Shown in pieces: positions 1 to 8,041 of a stretch of 64,000 bases of DNA. This DNA comes from a bacterium. Lineage in GTDB: Bacteria; Vulcanimicrobiota; JABDET01. The notes below the pieces were generated by a model. It was not told the origin of the DNA, ran no database searches, and was given only the letters and a program-made list of their open reading frames with translations. The position numbers and the translations under genes were made by a program. The stretch spans positions 1 to 64,000 of the forward strand of contig JAJYZB010000006.1 in assembly GCA_021800275.1 (NCBI GenBank), written 5' to 3'. Each line of letters opens with the position of its first letter. Position 1 is the stretch's first letter.

Positions 1-182
1 GTCTGAAGGTAGGTCTGGAGGGTGCAGGTCTGAAGGTAGGTCTGGAGGGTGCAGGTCTGAAGGTAGGTCTGGAGGGTGCAGGTCTGAAGGTAGGTCTGGA
101 GGGTCCTGGGTGGAAGACAGGGCTGGAAGGTCCTGGGTGGAAGACAGGGCTGGAAGGTCCTGGGTGGAAGACAGGTCTGGAA
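1..182. repeat. 27-bp tandem repeat array, two sequence types, inside a coding frame
   Basis: About four copies of one 27-bp unit (positions 1-104) are followed by three copies of a second 27-bp unit (102-128, 129-155, 156-182). Copies within a type are nearly identical. Both units are 9 codons and keep the minus-strand frame open, encoding Pro-rich 9-residue repeats. The array reaches the window edge, so copy number is unknown. It looks like a slippage or recombination-prone protein repeat, not a CRISPR, because there are no unique spacers. Confidence 0.9.
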
Positions 183-1108
183 GGAAAAGCGGGCATTGAG
201 CGATTTGGATTATTGAAAATCCTTTGATGAACAGGGAGCGTAATTTTTCGAGAAACAGGCTGATTCAGCGGAGGATTGGCACCAGGCACTGGCGGCTGGG
301 ATGCAGTTGGGGGTAGGATTGGGGCTGGTTGAGGAGCCGGATCAGTAGAAATAATCGAAGAGGAAGTGGAGTTGACATAAACATCTACTGATGGCTGCTG
401 ATAGGCGTAATCATTATAGCTGTTGTAGTAGTTCGCATCATAACCAGGTGTGTAATTCCCATAATACCCGTATGTGGAAGGATTACATTCCCAGGCAAAC
501 CAGAACTGCCAGGAAAGGATGTTGTTGCACTGTGTATAATTGAATCCAGGAACTGTTAAATAAGCAGTTGAATAGAAGGATGGCGCTGGAGCAAGGGCAT
601 AATTCCAAGAGGAATAGGCATTGTAGAGAGAGCCCCCGGTTCCATAATAATTATAATAATTGTTGATTGGCCCTCCCAATGATCCTGTTTCAGATGATTG
701 CGAACTGTTTTCTGAACTGCCTGATGAGTTGTTGTTGGAATTTGAAGGGTTAGAATTCGTTAAATTCACCACTCCTGTCCCCCAATTAATGTCAAGATTC
801 ATTCCTAAATTTTCAGCGGCGCCTTCAAGGGAAATATAAGTTTTTCCACTGTTCTGCCACTCGATTTGAGGGGGAAAGTTGTAATTACTTGGAATACCCA
901 GGGCATTTTCAAAAGAGGTTAATCCAACATACAAGTCGTGTTTTGTCACAAAATAGGATCCTGGATAGCTGTTTCCATTGATATAAATGCTGAAATTTTG
1001 GGATTGTTCCCCATTGTTTTGGGTTTGTTGAGCAGACACAAGTAAAGGTGTAAACAAGAAAGACAGTAAAATTAAAGTTGAAAAAAACCGTTTCCAACGA
1101 ATCATCAT
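1..1108 (-). CDS. Secreted stalk-domain protein with 9-residue tandem repeats (C-terminus beyond left edge)
   Basis: The minus-strand frame is open from an ATG at 1108 to the window edge, so the gene is partial. A purine-rich SD (AGAGGTG, 1116-1122) precedes the start. The N-terminus is a typical signal peptide (MMIRWKRFF, then a hydrophobic stretch ending LLVSA). Residues about 35-115 resemble the copper amine oxidase N-terminal-like stalk domain: two short strand-helix units, the second reading ISLEGAAENLGMNL then INWGTGVVNL. A Ser/Asn-rich linker, a Tyr/Asn-rich section and a Pro-rich section follow, then in-frame 9-residue repeats (PSSPVFHPG, then RPTFRPAPS) running off the edge. It is probably an exported envelope or surface protein of unknown function, divergently transcribed from the cyclase gene. 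Confidence 0.75.
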   Translation of the reverse strand, partial: MMIRWKRFFSTLILLSFLFTPLLVSAQQTQNNGEQSQNFSIYINGNSYPGSYFVTKHDLYVGLTSFENALGIPSNYNFPPQIEWQNSGKTYISLEGAAENLGMNLDINWGTGVVNLTNSNPSNSNNNSSGSSENSSQSSETGSLGGPINNYYNYYGTGGSLYNAYSSWNYALAPAPSFYSTAYLTVPGFNYTQCNNILSWQFWFAWECNPSTYGYYGNYTPGYDANYYNSYNDYAYQQPSVDVYVNSTSSSIISTDPAPQPAPILPPTASQPPVPGANPPLNQPVSRKITLPVHQRIFNNPNRSMPAFPSRPVFHPGPSSPVFHPGPSSPVFHPGPSRPTFRPAPSRPTFRPAPSRPTFRPAPSRPTFR

Positions 1109-1207
1109 TTTATTCACCTCTGCCCAAAGTATAGCTAAAAAGGCTGACCTAGTAAAGGACTTCTGTCACAATTCCAGGAAATGAAATTCAATGGAGGTAA
1201 ATATACG

Positions 1208-3037
1208 GTGAAAAGAGAGTATGGGTATATATTCTTTTTTGCCGCAGCCTCTTTTTTAATTTTTTGGCATCCATTTTTTTTTGAAAAATTAAACTGGAAA
1301 TTTTATGATTTTGAAATAAGACATCTAAATCCTGTGCAAGTTTCCAAACATCTTCTGCTTGTTAAAATCAATCGTTTCAGTGTGCAGAAATACGGACCAT
1401 GGCCATTTCCCCCGAAAGTTTATTTGAAATTCGTCCAAACTGTTGAAAAAGGGAAACCTGCAGCCATTGGTTTTGATATTCTTTTTCAGGCAGCATCTTT
1501 AATTTCCAAAAGAGTTTTTCACAAATTTCTGCATATTGTGAATCATTTTGGGAATCTTTTTTTTGCTGTTTCTTTGAATGAAAATGGAACCCTTCAGCCC
1601 CCTTTAAAGTCGCTAACTCAAATAAACTGCGGATTTGGTTTTATTGGGGTTATCATGGATCCAGATGGGAGAGTCAGAAGAATTTCTCTTTTGTATCCAA
1701 CAAAATCAGAGCCAATCCCTTCTCTCCCTTTGATTCTTGTTGGAGCATATCATGGATATCTGAAAAAAATAAAACCTGTTTTTAAGAGAGATGGGCGATT
1801 TGACTGGTGGGTTCGGAAAGATAAGGAGTTTGTTTCTCGATTGAAGTTTTCTCCTGATGTACCTTTCCATGATCGACAGGACTATTCTGTCATTTGGAGA
1901 GCTCTTAAAATTCCTGACGCAACTCGGAGATCCGATATGTTTATTTTTTACAGAATTAATCTTTCAAAAATTACGATTCCCCTCAGCTCGGTTTTAGAAG
2001 GGAAAGTGCCTCCCGCAAGATTTAAGAAAAAAATTATTCTTCTTTATTCTTCTGCCGCTGCCTCAGATACCCATTTTACTCCTCTGTCAAAAGGAAGGGA
2101 GATTCAGGATAAAGTTCCTGGTGGTGAAATTTTAGGATATGCCTTGAATACCATTTTAACAGGGGCTTTTATTACTCATGAATCTGTCCTCGGAATTTTT
2201 ATTTCTATCCTATTTCTTCTTTCTTTTCTTTTACTCTTGCTGCGGTTTGGCATTATAAAAGGGGGTGTATTTTCGCTTTTCGTTTTAATCTTTGCAGTTT
2301 TATTTTTTTATTATTTATTTTTGCGTGATTATGATTTCATTGGACCAGCAGATTTGCTCATCTCTTCAGCTGTTTTTTATTCGGGCTGCATTTTGACGGA
2401 TAGGTTGAGATTGGGGAGATCTCTCAGGATTTTTCTTCCTGAAAAAATGGCTCAGGATTTGGAGTTTCGAGAAATTAGAGCGGGTGGTAAAGAAGTTTTT
2501 GGAACTGCCATGTTTGTGGATATGGCAGGTTATACCGCTAAAACCGAAAAAGAATCTCTGGCAGCAACTTTTGAATCCCTGCAGCAGTTTCATCAAAAGG
2601 TTGAAGACTTGGCTGTTCCTTATGGTGGAATTGTTTGTGATTGGCAGGGAGATGGGGTGTTGATTTTATTTTCAGATGATCGATCAACTCCTCATCCTAT
2701 TTCTAACCCTTCTCAATCTGCTGTCCTTGTCGCTTTGTCCATGAAACATGAGTTTGAAAAATATTCTATTGATGCTGGAATTGGAATTGCTTCAGGGAGA
2801 GTCATGTGGGGTTATCTTGGGACATCCAGAAAACTGCAGCCGACTGCCATTGGTGATCCAGTTAATTTGGCTTCAAGACTGCAAGGTGTAGGGAAAGGGT
2901 TTGGAGACGCGATTGCAGTTGATAAACAGACTTTTCTAGAGACAGAGAAGTACTTTGAATGGGTTGAACATCCAAATCAAATCATCAAAGGGAAAGTAGA
3001 ACCTGTCCAGGTATATTCTCCTAAAAAAGCTTTATAA
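1208..3037 (+). CDS. CHASE2-domain class III adenylate/guanylate cyclase
   Basis: Membrane-bound cyclic nucleotide synthase. An N-terminal TM segment is followed by an extracytoplasmic CHASE2 sensor (about residues 25-320, ending in the family-typical VPGGEILGYALNTIL), three closely spaced TM helices and a cytoplasmic class III catalytic domain (about 420-600). Catalytic motifs are visible: the metal-binding FVDMAGYT, then WQGDGVLILF, then IGDPVNLASRLQ with the transition-state Asn and Arg. At the position where many adenylate cyclases carry the adenine-specifying Lys (DKFIGDG), this protein has Asp (CDWQGDG), so product identity is uncertain. The frame is open from an ATG at 1181, but a GGAGGT SD at 1193-1198 sits 9 nt before a GTG at 1208, which I take as the start. 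A Crp-type regulator lies 2.5 kb downstream. Confidence 0.87.
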   Translation: MKREYGYIFFFAAASFLIFWHPFFFEKLNWKFYDFEIRHLNPVQVSKHLLLVKINRFSVQKYGPWPFPPKVYLKFVQTVEKGKPAAIGFDILFQAASLISKRVFHKFLHIVNHFGNLFFAVSLNENGTLQPPLKSLTQINCGFGFIGVIMDPDGRVRRISLLYPTKSEPIPSLPLILVGAYHGYLKKIKPVFKRDGRFDWWVRKDKEFVSRLKFSPDVPFHDRQDYSVIWRALKIPDATRRSDMFIFYRINLSKITIPLSSVLEGKVPPARFKKKIILLYSSAAASDTHFTPLSKGREIQDKVPGGEILGYALNTILTGAFITHESVLGIFISILFLLSFLLLLLRFGIIKGGVFSLFVLIFAVLFFYYLFLRDYDFIGPADLLISSAVFYSGCILTDRLRLGRSLRIFLPEKMAQDLEFREIRAGGKEVFGTAMFVDMAGYTAKTEKESLAATFESLQQFHQKVEDLAVPYGGIVCDWQGDGVLILFSDDRSTPHPISNPSQSAVLVALSMKHEFEKYSIDAGIGIASGRVMWGYLGTSRKLQPTAIGDPVNLASRLQGVGKGFGDAIAVDKQTFLETEKYFEWVEHPNQIIKGKVEPVQVYSPKKAL

Positions 3038-3138
3038 GAAAACTGCAATAGACAGGATTTTTCAAGCCTTAGAGATAAGTATTGTTGTTAAATATCTGTA
3101 GATTTTATCATGCAGTTATTCTGGAGGCAGGTGCTTAG

Positions 3139-4029
3139 ATGAGCATAAAAAAAGCGACTAAATTTCTTCTTGTTTTGATGATGGGGTTAAGTTTTCTGCC
3201 GGGTTTTTCTTCGCCTCGTTCAGGTTATTATGCGCTGGCCGCCAGTGGACATTGTATTTTATTAAGTTCGGGACATCAGATTTTGTTTAATGGACAAGGC
3301 AAAAACCTGGAGGGCAGAGAGTTATTCCCAGGAGAAGTATTGAAGACTTACATGAATGCAAATGTCGTGCTGCTGGAGTATCCACAGATGTTGAGGATGA
3401 CAGTTGGGCAGGACAGTATTTTCAAGATCAACAATTCGCATTCAGTATGGATGTCATTAGGAAGTATTTGGGTAAAGGTTTCACATTTTTTAAAGAAGCC
3501 TTTTAATTTTGAAGTAGAGTCTCCTAATGCGATTGCAGTGGCTCATGGCACAGAATTTGAAGTAAGCACAGGGAATAAAGGTTCAGGAGTTCATGTTTTT
3601 AGAGGAGTAGTTCAGGTTGGAAATAAAGTGAAGATGATTAAAGTGCTGCCTGGATATTATGTTTCCGGTATTAAGGAAAGGTTGGTACCAGAAGCTCCTC
3701 ATCCTTTTAATTTGAAAGAGATCAGAAATCCATGGTGGAGAGCCAATCTGCGATTCAATCGGAAGTTTTCGTATTTTTTGAGAGAACACAGAGCTGATAT
3801 TTTTAAGCGGATAAAAAGAGGGGTTCCATTATCAAGACAATTTAAGATCTTCCGTTTTTATGTTAGGAGACAGACCTTTTTTAGGAGATTAAAAGCAAGA
3901 TGGAAAGGGAAACTACTGCGAAAAGCCAGAGGCTTGCGCGGTCGACTGCAGGGACAGAAGGGGAAAGGGCCACTCTGCTGTAAACCGCGTCATCCGCATA
4001 AACCTTTTTATAAACGTCATCGACGTTAG
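3139..4029 (+). CDS. FecR-domain exported protein (paralogue 1)
   Basis: The 296-residue protein starts with a hydrophobic export signal (KKATKFLLVLMMGLSFLPGFSS). A FecR domain follows at about residues 65-170 (QMLRMTVGQDSIFKI, SIWVKVSHFLKKPFNFEVESPNAIAVAHGTEF, GVVQVG). The C-terminal 80 residues are extremely Lys/Arg-rich. FecR domains occur in periplasmic signal sensors and in stand-alone envelope proteins. No sigma factor neighbours it, so an iron-sensing role is not implied. The SD GGAGG lies 11 nt before the ATG. It is clearly homologous along most of its length to the gene at 6393, suggesting a local duplication around the DUF6600 and crp genes. Confidence 0.75.
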   Translation: MSIKKATKFLLVLMMGLSFLPGFSSPRSGYYALAASGHCILLSSGHQILFNGQGKNLEGRELFPGEVLKTYMNANVVLLEYPQMLRMTVGQDSIFKINNSHSVWMSLGSIWVKVSHFLKKPFNFEVESPNAIAVAHGTEFEVSTGNKGSGVHVFRGVVQVGNKVKMIKVLPGYYVSGIKERLVPEAPHPFNLKEIRNPWWRANLRFNRKFSYFLREHRADIFKRIKRGVPLSRQFKIFRFYVRRQTFFRRLKARWKGKLLRKARGLRGRLQGQKGKGPLCCKPRHPHKPFYKRHRR

Positions 4030-4115
4030 GAAGGTTTAAATGCTCTCAGAGACGTTTGGAATATAAATCTTGCCATTTATTTTGATGAGATGAAGTGTGA
4101 ATAAAGGGGTTCAGC

Positions 4116-4143
4116 AAAAAAAAACGAGAGCCTGAAGGCTCTC
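4116..4143 (-). terminator. Rho-independent terminator for the DUF6600-like operon
   Basis: A 7-bp perfect stem (4126-4132 with 4137-4143, loop of four) is followed on the minus strand by nine T (4116-4124 read as A on plus). It lies just downstream of the minus-strand stop at 4168. There is no T run on the plus side, so it mainly serves the minus-strand genes. Confidence 0.85.
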
Positions 4144-4167
4144 TGAACAGCAGATTTTTAAAGAACT

Positions 4168-4446
4168 TTATTTAAGGTGACTTTTTCTATAAATAATCCC
4201 TTGATGCAGTTGAGAAATTGCCTGCTGCAGCAGGGACATAGCCTGTGCTCTGTGACCTCCAAAAACAGGTGCAGCAGACCGCGCCCAGTTAAAAGAAGCA
4301 TGGGCTTTTTTAGCAGAGACTCTTAATTTATGAATATTGGGGTAACGGAAAGCAGCTCCTGAAATTTTTGGGCTGACCAACATGCCCATTAAAAAAGCGC
4401 CTAAGATCATAAAGATAAAAGCAGCAGTTCTCCATTCTTTTTTCAT
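4168..4446 (-). CDS. Small exported or membrane-anchored protein of unknown function
   Basis: The 92-residue product has an N-terminal hydrophobic segment (TAAFIFMILGAFLMGMLVSP). A short soluble part with predicted helices (KKAHASFNWARSAAPVFGGHRAQAMSLLQQAISQLHQG) follows. I do not recognise the family. Its ATG abuts the TAA of the DUF6600-like gene with no gap, so the two are very likely co-transcribed and translationally coupled. A strong terminator follows 25 bp after the stop. The soluble helix may be periplasmic, working with the product of the preceding gene; this is inference from gene order only. Confidence 0.6.
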   Translation of the reverse strand: MKKEWRTAAFIFMILGAFLMGMLVSPKISGAAFRYPNIHKLRVSAKKAHASFNWARSAAPVFGGHRAQAMSLLQQAISQLHQGIIYRKSHLK

Positions 4447-5361
4447 TTATTTCACCTCCTTTCGAAAATGGAATTTTATTCTTCTTCCTCTGTGTTTTTG
4501 TGGATGAGGTCTGGGTCTCAAATATCGTGGTTTTGCATGAAAAGAATGATATGGATGCTGTTTAGCAGCCTCATTATTCAAAAACAGCCTCTTTCTACCT
4601 ACTTGAACAACACCTTTTTCAGCTTCTATTTTCAAAAGAGGGGTTCGAAATCTCGCTGCTGCAGCAACATGGGGGCGGTAAACATAAATTCGGGTTCCAC
4701 GCTGAGCTTCATAAGAGATTCTATTTGTTGAGACGAGTCTTAGGGGATGAACAAAGACATGAGTTCTCCTTTCCACCAGGTTTACATTAGGACCGCGATT
4801 AATGATAACGTTGTGAATTACAGCAATATTGGTGATGTGGGTTGTGTAATGGATGATTGTTACATTGCGAACCACTGGAACATAATAATGGTAGAGATTG
4901 ACTGAGAGAAAAGCGTGAAATGGAACGAAAACACAGTATCTTGGCACAATTCGAATATAAGCATATGGTGGGAGAGGAGCCCATCCAACATAGGAGGGAC
5001 CAACATACCAGGTGACCCATGCAGGCGCCCATACAGCCCCTGGAATCCACAGCCACCCATAATTAGCTTCATAGACCCATCTCCCATAATGGTCTGTAAT
5101 GGTTCCCCAGGGGCTGTATGAGATCCACATCCATCCATCATTGGTCCAGACCCAGCGCCCATTAGAATAAGGGCGCCAAGAAAAACTTACATGCAGTGGA
5201 GACCAGACTTCCCCATAGTTGGGCACAAAAACCCATCTTCCTTGTGGAGCCAGGTTGTTGTAGAAAAAATTGAAATTGATAGAAACATCAGCTCTGCTCT
5301 GGAGCGTTGTTCCTCCCACAAGGATTGCAATCAAGAAGATTGTTAAAAGTTTACTTTTCAT
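4447..5361 (-). CDS. DUF6600-like exported Trp/Tyr-rich repeat protein
   Basis: The 304-residue protein has a signal peptide (LLTIFLIAILVGGTTLQSRA). A region of Trp/Tyr-rich repeats follows (GRWVFVPNYGEVW, YSNGRWVWTNDGWMWIS, GRWVYEANYGWLWIPG, WAPAWVTWYVGPSYVGWAPLPP). This pattern matches the YXWV/DUF6600 family, which is often encoded beside FecR-domain proteins, as here (FecR genes at 3139 and 6393). The C-terminus is basic and His/Arg-rich. The role is unknown; the family is probably envelope-associated. It heads a two-gene operon and is divergent from the crp-like gene, sharing an intergenic region with a CRP-like operator. Confidence 0.72.
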   Translation of the reverse strand: MKSKLLTIFLIAILVGGTTLQSRADVSINFNFFYNNLAPQGRWVFVPNYGEVWSPLHVSFSWRPYSNGRWVWTNDGWMWISYSPWGTITDHYGRWVYEANYGWLWIPGAVWAPAWVTWYVGPSYVGWAPLPPYAYIRIVPRYCVFVPFHAFLSVNLYHYYVPVVRNVTIIHYTTHITNIAVIHNVIINRGPNVNLVERRTHVFVHPLRLVSTNRISYEAQRGTRIYVYRPHVAAAARFRTPLLKIEAEKGVVQVGRKRLFLNNEAAKQHPYHSFHAKPRYLRPRPHPQKHRGRRIKFHFRKEVK

Positions 5362-5431
5362 GGCTAACTTTGACCTCTGACTTTAATTAAATTGTTTATG
5401 GCTTATCTTATCATGAGTGAAAAGAAATTTC

Positions 5432-5447
5432 TGTGATGTTGATCACG
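5432..5447. promoter_or_regulatory. CRP-type operator in the DUF6600/crp intergenic region
   Basis: TGTGA (5432-5436), six bases and TCACG (5443-5447) match the E. coli CRP consensus TGTGA-N6-TCACA at nine of ten arm positions. It lies between two divergent genes, one of them the local Crp homologue. That protein's recognition helix (RETVSR) resembles the one that reads TGTGA in E. coli CRP (RETVGR). Autoregulation is the likely role, which is inference. Confidence 0.65.
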
Positions 5448-5519
5448 GCGAGGAAATAAAAGGGAAGGAGGATCCAGGCTCGAAATCATAAATTAATCGC
5501 TAATAATCAAGAGTAGGGT

Positions 5520-6200
5520 GTGTCCTTGAAACATTTAACCGATAAAAAAGAGTTCGATTTCAGGATTCTAAAAACAATTCCCATTTTTTCCGAGCTTCCA
5601 GATTCTCGCCTTGAAGCTCTTTTCGAAAAGTTGAAAAGAAATGAATTGAAAAGGAATACCTGTATTTTTTTGGAAGGCGAACCAGGGAAAGAGTTTTTTA
5701 TTGTGGCAAAAGGAAAGGTAAAAATTTTCTTAAGTTCACCTGAAGGGCGGGAAGTAACATTAACTTTTTTAGAGCCCCCTCAGTTTTTTGGGGAGCTTTC
5801 TCTTTTAGATGATCTTCCTCGCTCAGCATCTGCAAGAACAGTCGGGAGTTCTATTTTATATTCTTTACGTAAAGAATCGTTTCAAAATTTTTTGACTGAA
5901 TATCCTCAGGCGGCTCTTAGAATTTTAAAAACGACTACAGAAATGGTGAGAAGATTGACAGAACAGGTGCATTCTCTAGTTTTCAAAGATGTTCAGGGCA
6001 GAGTCGCAAAAAAGATTTTAGATCTCTCGAAAAAACAAATTGGAATAAAATTTACTCATCAAGAATTGGCAAACATGATTGGTTCAGCTCGAGAAACAGT
6101 CAGCAGAGTAATATTGAATCTGGAAGAAAAGAGAGTGTTGAAGATAAATCGCGATGGGATTCAAATTCTTCAAATTCATGAGTTGGAAAAGCTGTTATAA
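5520..6200 (+). CDS. Crp/Fnr-family transcriptional regulator, CRP-like
   Basis: Cytoplasmic DNA-binding regulator of 226 residues, the normal family length. The cyclic-nucleotide-binding domain spans about residues 20-130 with a phosphate-binding cassette at 91-104 (GELSLLDDLPRSAS) that keeps the Glu and Arg-Ser used by E. coli CRP to hold cAMP. A dimerisation helix follows, then a winged HTH at about 165-220 with recognition helix RETVSR (191-196). Only one Cys is present in the N-terminal region, so it is not an FNR-type Fe-S sensor. The GTG start at 5520 is the only plausible one and has a weak SD. CRP-like dyads lie upstream of this gene, upstream of the second fecR gene and upstream of the benzoyl-CoA operon. 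Confidence 0.88.
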   Translation: MSLKHLTDKKEFDFRILKTIPIFSELPDSRLEALFEKLKRNELKRNTCIFLEGEPGKEFFIVAKGKVKIFLSSPEGREVTLTFLEPPQFFGELSLLDDLPRSASARTVGSSILYSLRKESFQNFLTEYPQAALRILKTTTEMVRRLTEQVHSLVFKDVQGRVAKKILDLSKKQIGIKFTHQELANMIGSARETVSRVILNLEEKRVLKINRDGIQILQIHELEKLL

Positions 6201-6211
6201 CCTTCAAAAAA

Positions 6212-6234
6212 AGAGGCAGGCTGAGCCTGCCTCT
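6212..6234 (+). terminator. GC-rich hairpin after the crp-like gene
   Basis: A perfect 10-bp stem with a 3-nt loop starts 12 bp after the stop codon. No T run follows on the plus strand; an A run precedes it (6206-6212), giving the classic terminator shape only on the minus strand. I take it as the end of the crp transcript, possibly a weak or factor-dependent terminator. Confidence 0.55.
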
Positions 6235-6335
6235 TAGAGGTGAGTGTGGTGAGTTATGCGCTGCGCGGATCACAAAAGTAAAATTTAATGGAAAGTCAGT
6301 GATTGAATTTAAGCCAATTGTGATTTGAGCGAAGT

Positions 6336-6379
6336 TGTGATTTAAATCACTTTTTAAAAACGTGTAATTATGATATACT
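6336..6379 (+). promoter_or_regulatory. CRP-type operator and -10 element upstream of second fecR gene
   Basis: TGTGA (6336-6340), TTTAAA and TCACT (6347-6351) form a CRP-like site whose central 14 bp are a perfect palindrome. A -10-like TATACT lies at 6374-6379, its first base 30.5 bp from the dyad centre, within 1 bp of class II CRP promoter geometry. An overlapping alternative -10 (TATGAT) begins at 6369. The leader would be very short. Confidence 0.6.
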
Positions 6380-6392
6380 TAGAGGTATGAAA

Positions 6393-7496
6393 ATGAAAAG
6401 CGCCGCTAAATTTTTATTAGTCCTGTGGATGGGAATCAGTTTTCTGCCAGGGTTTTCTGCTTCTCGTTCAGGATATTATGTCCTGGCTGGAAGCGGACCC
6501 TGTATTTTGTTAAATTCTAAAGGAGCTGTTTTATTTAATGGATTAGGGAGAAAGTTAGAGGGGAAAGAGCTTCTGCCTGGTGAGGTATTGAAGGCTTACA
6601 CGGGTTCAAATATTGTGTTATTGGAGTATCCTCAGATGAATCGATTGACGATTGGTCAAAATAGTATTTTTAAAGTTAAAGGTTCTCATTCTGTTTGGAT
6701 GTCTTTGGGGAAAATCTGGGTGAAGGTTTCTCATTTTTTAAAAAAGCCTTTTAATTTTGAGGTCCAGTCGCCCAATGCTGTGGCAGTGGCTCATGGGACT
6801 GAGTTTGAAGTAAGGGTTGGGAAGAGAAATTCATCAGTTTATGTTTTTAAGGGAGTGGTGCTGGCTGGGAATAAAGAAAAGATGGTCAGGCTTCTTCCTG
6901 GACATTATGTGGCTGGCGTGGAAGAGGGGATGCTTCCACCCAAGCCGCAGGTGTTTAATCTTAAGAAGATTCAAAATCCCTGGTGGAAAGCGAATCTGCA
7001 ATTTAACAGAAGGTTTGGGTTATTTTTGAAATATCATACAACTGCTGTTGTTCAATTGATGAGAAAAGGGATCCCTCCTGCAAATCAATTTCCGATTTTT
7101 CATCAGCTCATAAAAAACACGCATTTTTATAAGACTTGGAATAAAAGATCAAGTGGAATGCCTGTGAGAAAAAATAGAAACTCATACAGACGCTTGAGAA
7201 AACTGAACCATAAAGGATCCAGGCGCATTCCTCTATGGCATCACAGGAAACTCTATCAGCAGGGCAAGCACAGAAAGTCGGATAAAAAAAAGCTCATTAA
7301 CCGATCTTTTAAAAGAGTCAGGTTGTCTTTAAATAGCAACTGTCAGAGCTTTTTTCTTTCCGTGTTCATAGGCTGCATGCACAATAAAAAAGGCAAGCAG
7401 CATGGCAATGATCACAATAATAAGAACGGCCCCCTGTCCCTCATTTTTTCTGCTGCCTCCACCCCAGCCTTTTTCAGAACTTCTGCTTCCTCTTAA
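6393..7496 (+). CDS. FecR-domain exported protein (paralogue 2) with C-terminal read-through tail
   Basis: Export signal, FecR domain (residues about 65-170) and basic tail match the gene at 3139 closely (for example SHSVWMSLGKIWVKVSHFLKKPFNFEV). An ATG at 6387 touches the SD (AGAGG, 6381-6385), whereas the in-frame ATG at 6393 is correctly spaced, so I choose it. Relative to paralogue 1 the protein is about 70 residues longer. The extra C-terminus (from about LSLNSNCQSFFLSV) is the antisense of the minus-strand membrane protein gene at 7329-7934, with which it overlaps 168 bp. The original stop was probably lost by mutation or frameshift. A CRP-like site lies upstream. Confidence 0.7.
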   Translation: MKSAAKFLLVLWMGISFLPGFSASRSGYYVLAGSGPCILLNSKGAVLFNGLGRKLEGKELLPGEVLKAYTGSNIVLLEYPQMNRLTIGQNSIFKVKGSHSVWMSLGKIWVKVSHFLKKPFNFEVQSPNAVAVAHGTEFEVRVGKRNSSVYVFKGVVLAGNKEKMVRLLPGHYVAGVEEGMLPPKPQVFNLKKIQNPWWKANLQFNRRFGLFLKYHTTAVVQLMRKGIPPANQFPIFHQLIKNTHFYKTWNKRSSGMPVRKNRNSYRRLRKLNHKGSRRIPLWHHRKLYQQGKHRKSDKKKLINRSFKRVRLSLNSNCQSFFLSVFIGCMHNKKGKQHGNDHNNKNGPLSLIFSAASTPAFFRTSASS

Positions 7497-7934
7497 AATT
7501 GCTGTTGCCTGCTTGAATCCTTCGATATAATTGGCAATATCCCAGACTTCAGCAAAAGTATTGTAAAGAGCTATAAAAATACTTTTGAATGTTCTCTCTT
7601 TATAAGCAATAATGATGGATTGGACTGTAATCATGACTCCAAATCCGATAATTAAAAACCCAAATACAACAAAGTTTAATGCCAGCAGAACCTGGAAGGT
7701 TTGAGCACTAATTTTTTGGAGTTGGAGGGCGATATACCCAATCAGAATGATCAAAACATAAGTTAATCCCGCATAAGCTTCTCCAAGTCCTGAATAGGCG
7801 CAAACTTTTTCAAACGTGACTTCAGGAATTTCGTGCCTTTCCATGAGCCCCAGGATCAAGCCGCTTTGATAAGAGTTCCAAATTGAAATGAGAAAATCAA
7901 TGCCTAAGATTATGATTATGAAGAGCCATCCCAT
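7329..7934 (-). CDS. Polytopic membrane protein of unknown function
   Basis: The 201-residue protein has four or five hydrophobic segments: residues 1-18, about 58-75, 83-110 and a last one near the C-terminus (GAVLIIVIIAMLLAFFIVHAAYEHG). A short Gly/Ser-rich cytoplasmic or periplasmic loop (SRSSEKGWGGGSRKNEGQG) precedes the last. A strong SD (AGGAGG) lies 5 nt before the ATG, which supports this strand as the real gene in the overlap with the fecR tail. I do not recognise a family. It stands alone, convergent with the upstream fecR paralogue and divergent from the LptA-like gene. Confidence 0.6.
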   Translation of the reverse strand: MGWLFIIIILGIDFLISIWNSYQSGLILGLMERHEIPEVTFEKVCAYSGLGEAYAGLTYVLIILIGYIALQLQKISAQTFQVLLALNFVVFGFLIIGFGVMITVQSIIIAYKERTFKSIFIALYNTFAEVWDIANYIEGFKQATAILRGSRSSEKGWGGGSRKNEGQGAVLIIVIIAMLLAFFIVHAAYEHGKKKALTVAI

Positions 7935-8041
7935 GCCCGCCTCCTATGGTTAAGGTTTGTGTTTTGTTGAGTTTTCTTTGTTCTTGGAGTTTTGCGAAAT
8001 TCCTTCAGTAGGAGTTGATTTTGAGACAGGTATTCTGACTA

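Noticed and set aside
1-182. 27-bp tandem repeats as a CRISPR array
   Set aside because: Units are contiguous with no spacers, a multiple of three, and keep a long open frame.
5520-6200. Regulator as an FNR-type oxygen sensor
   Set aside because: The N-terminal Cys cluster is absent, and the recognition helix RETVSR fits CRP better than the FNR ESVSR form.
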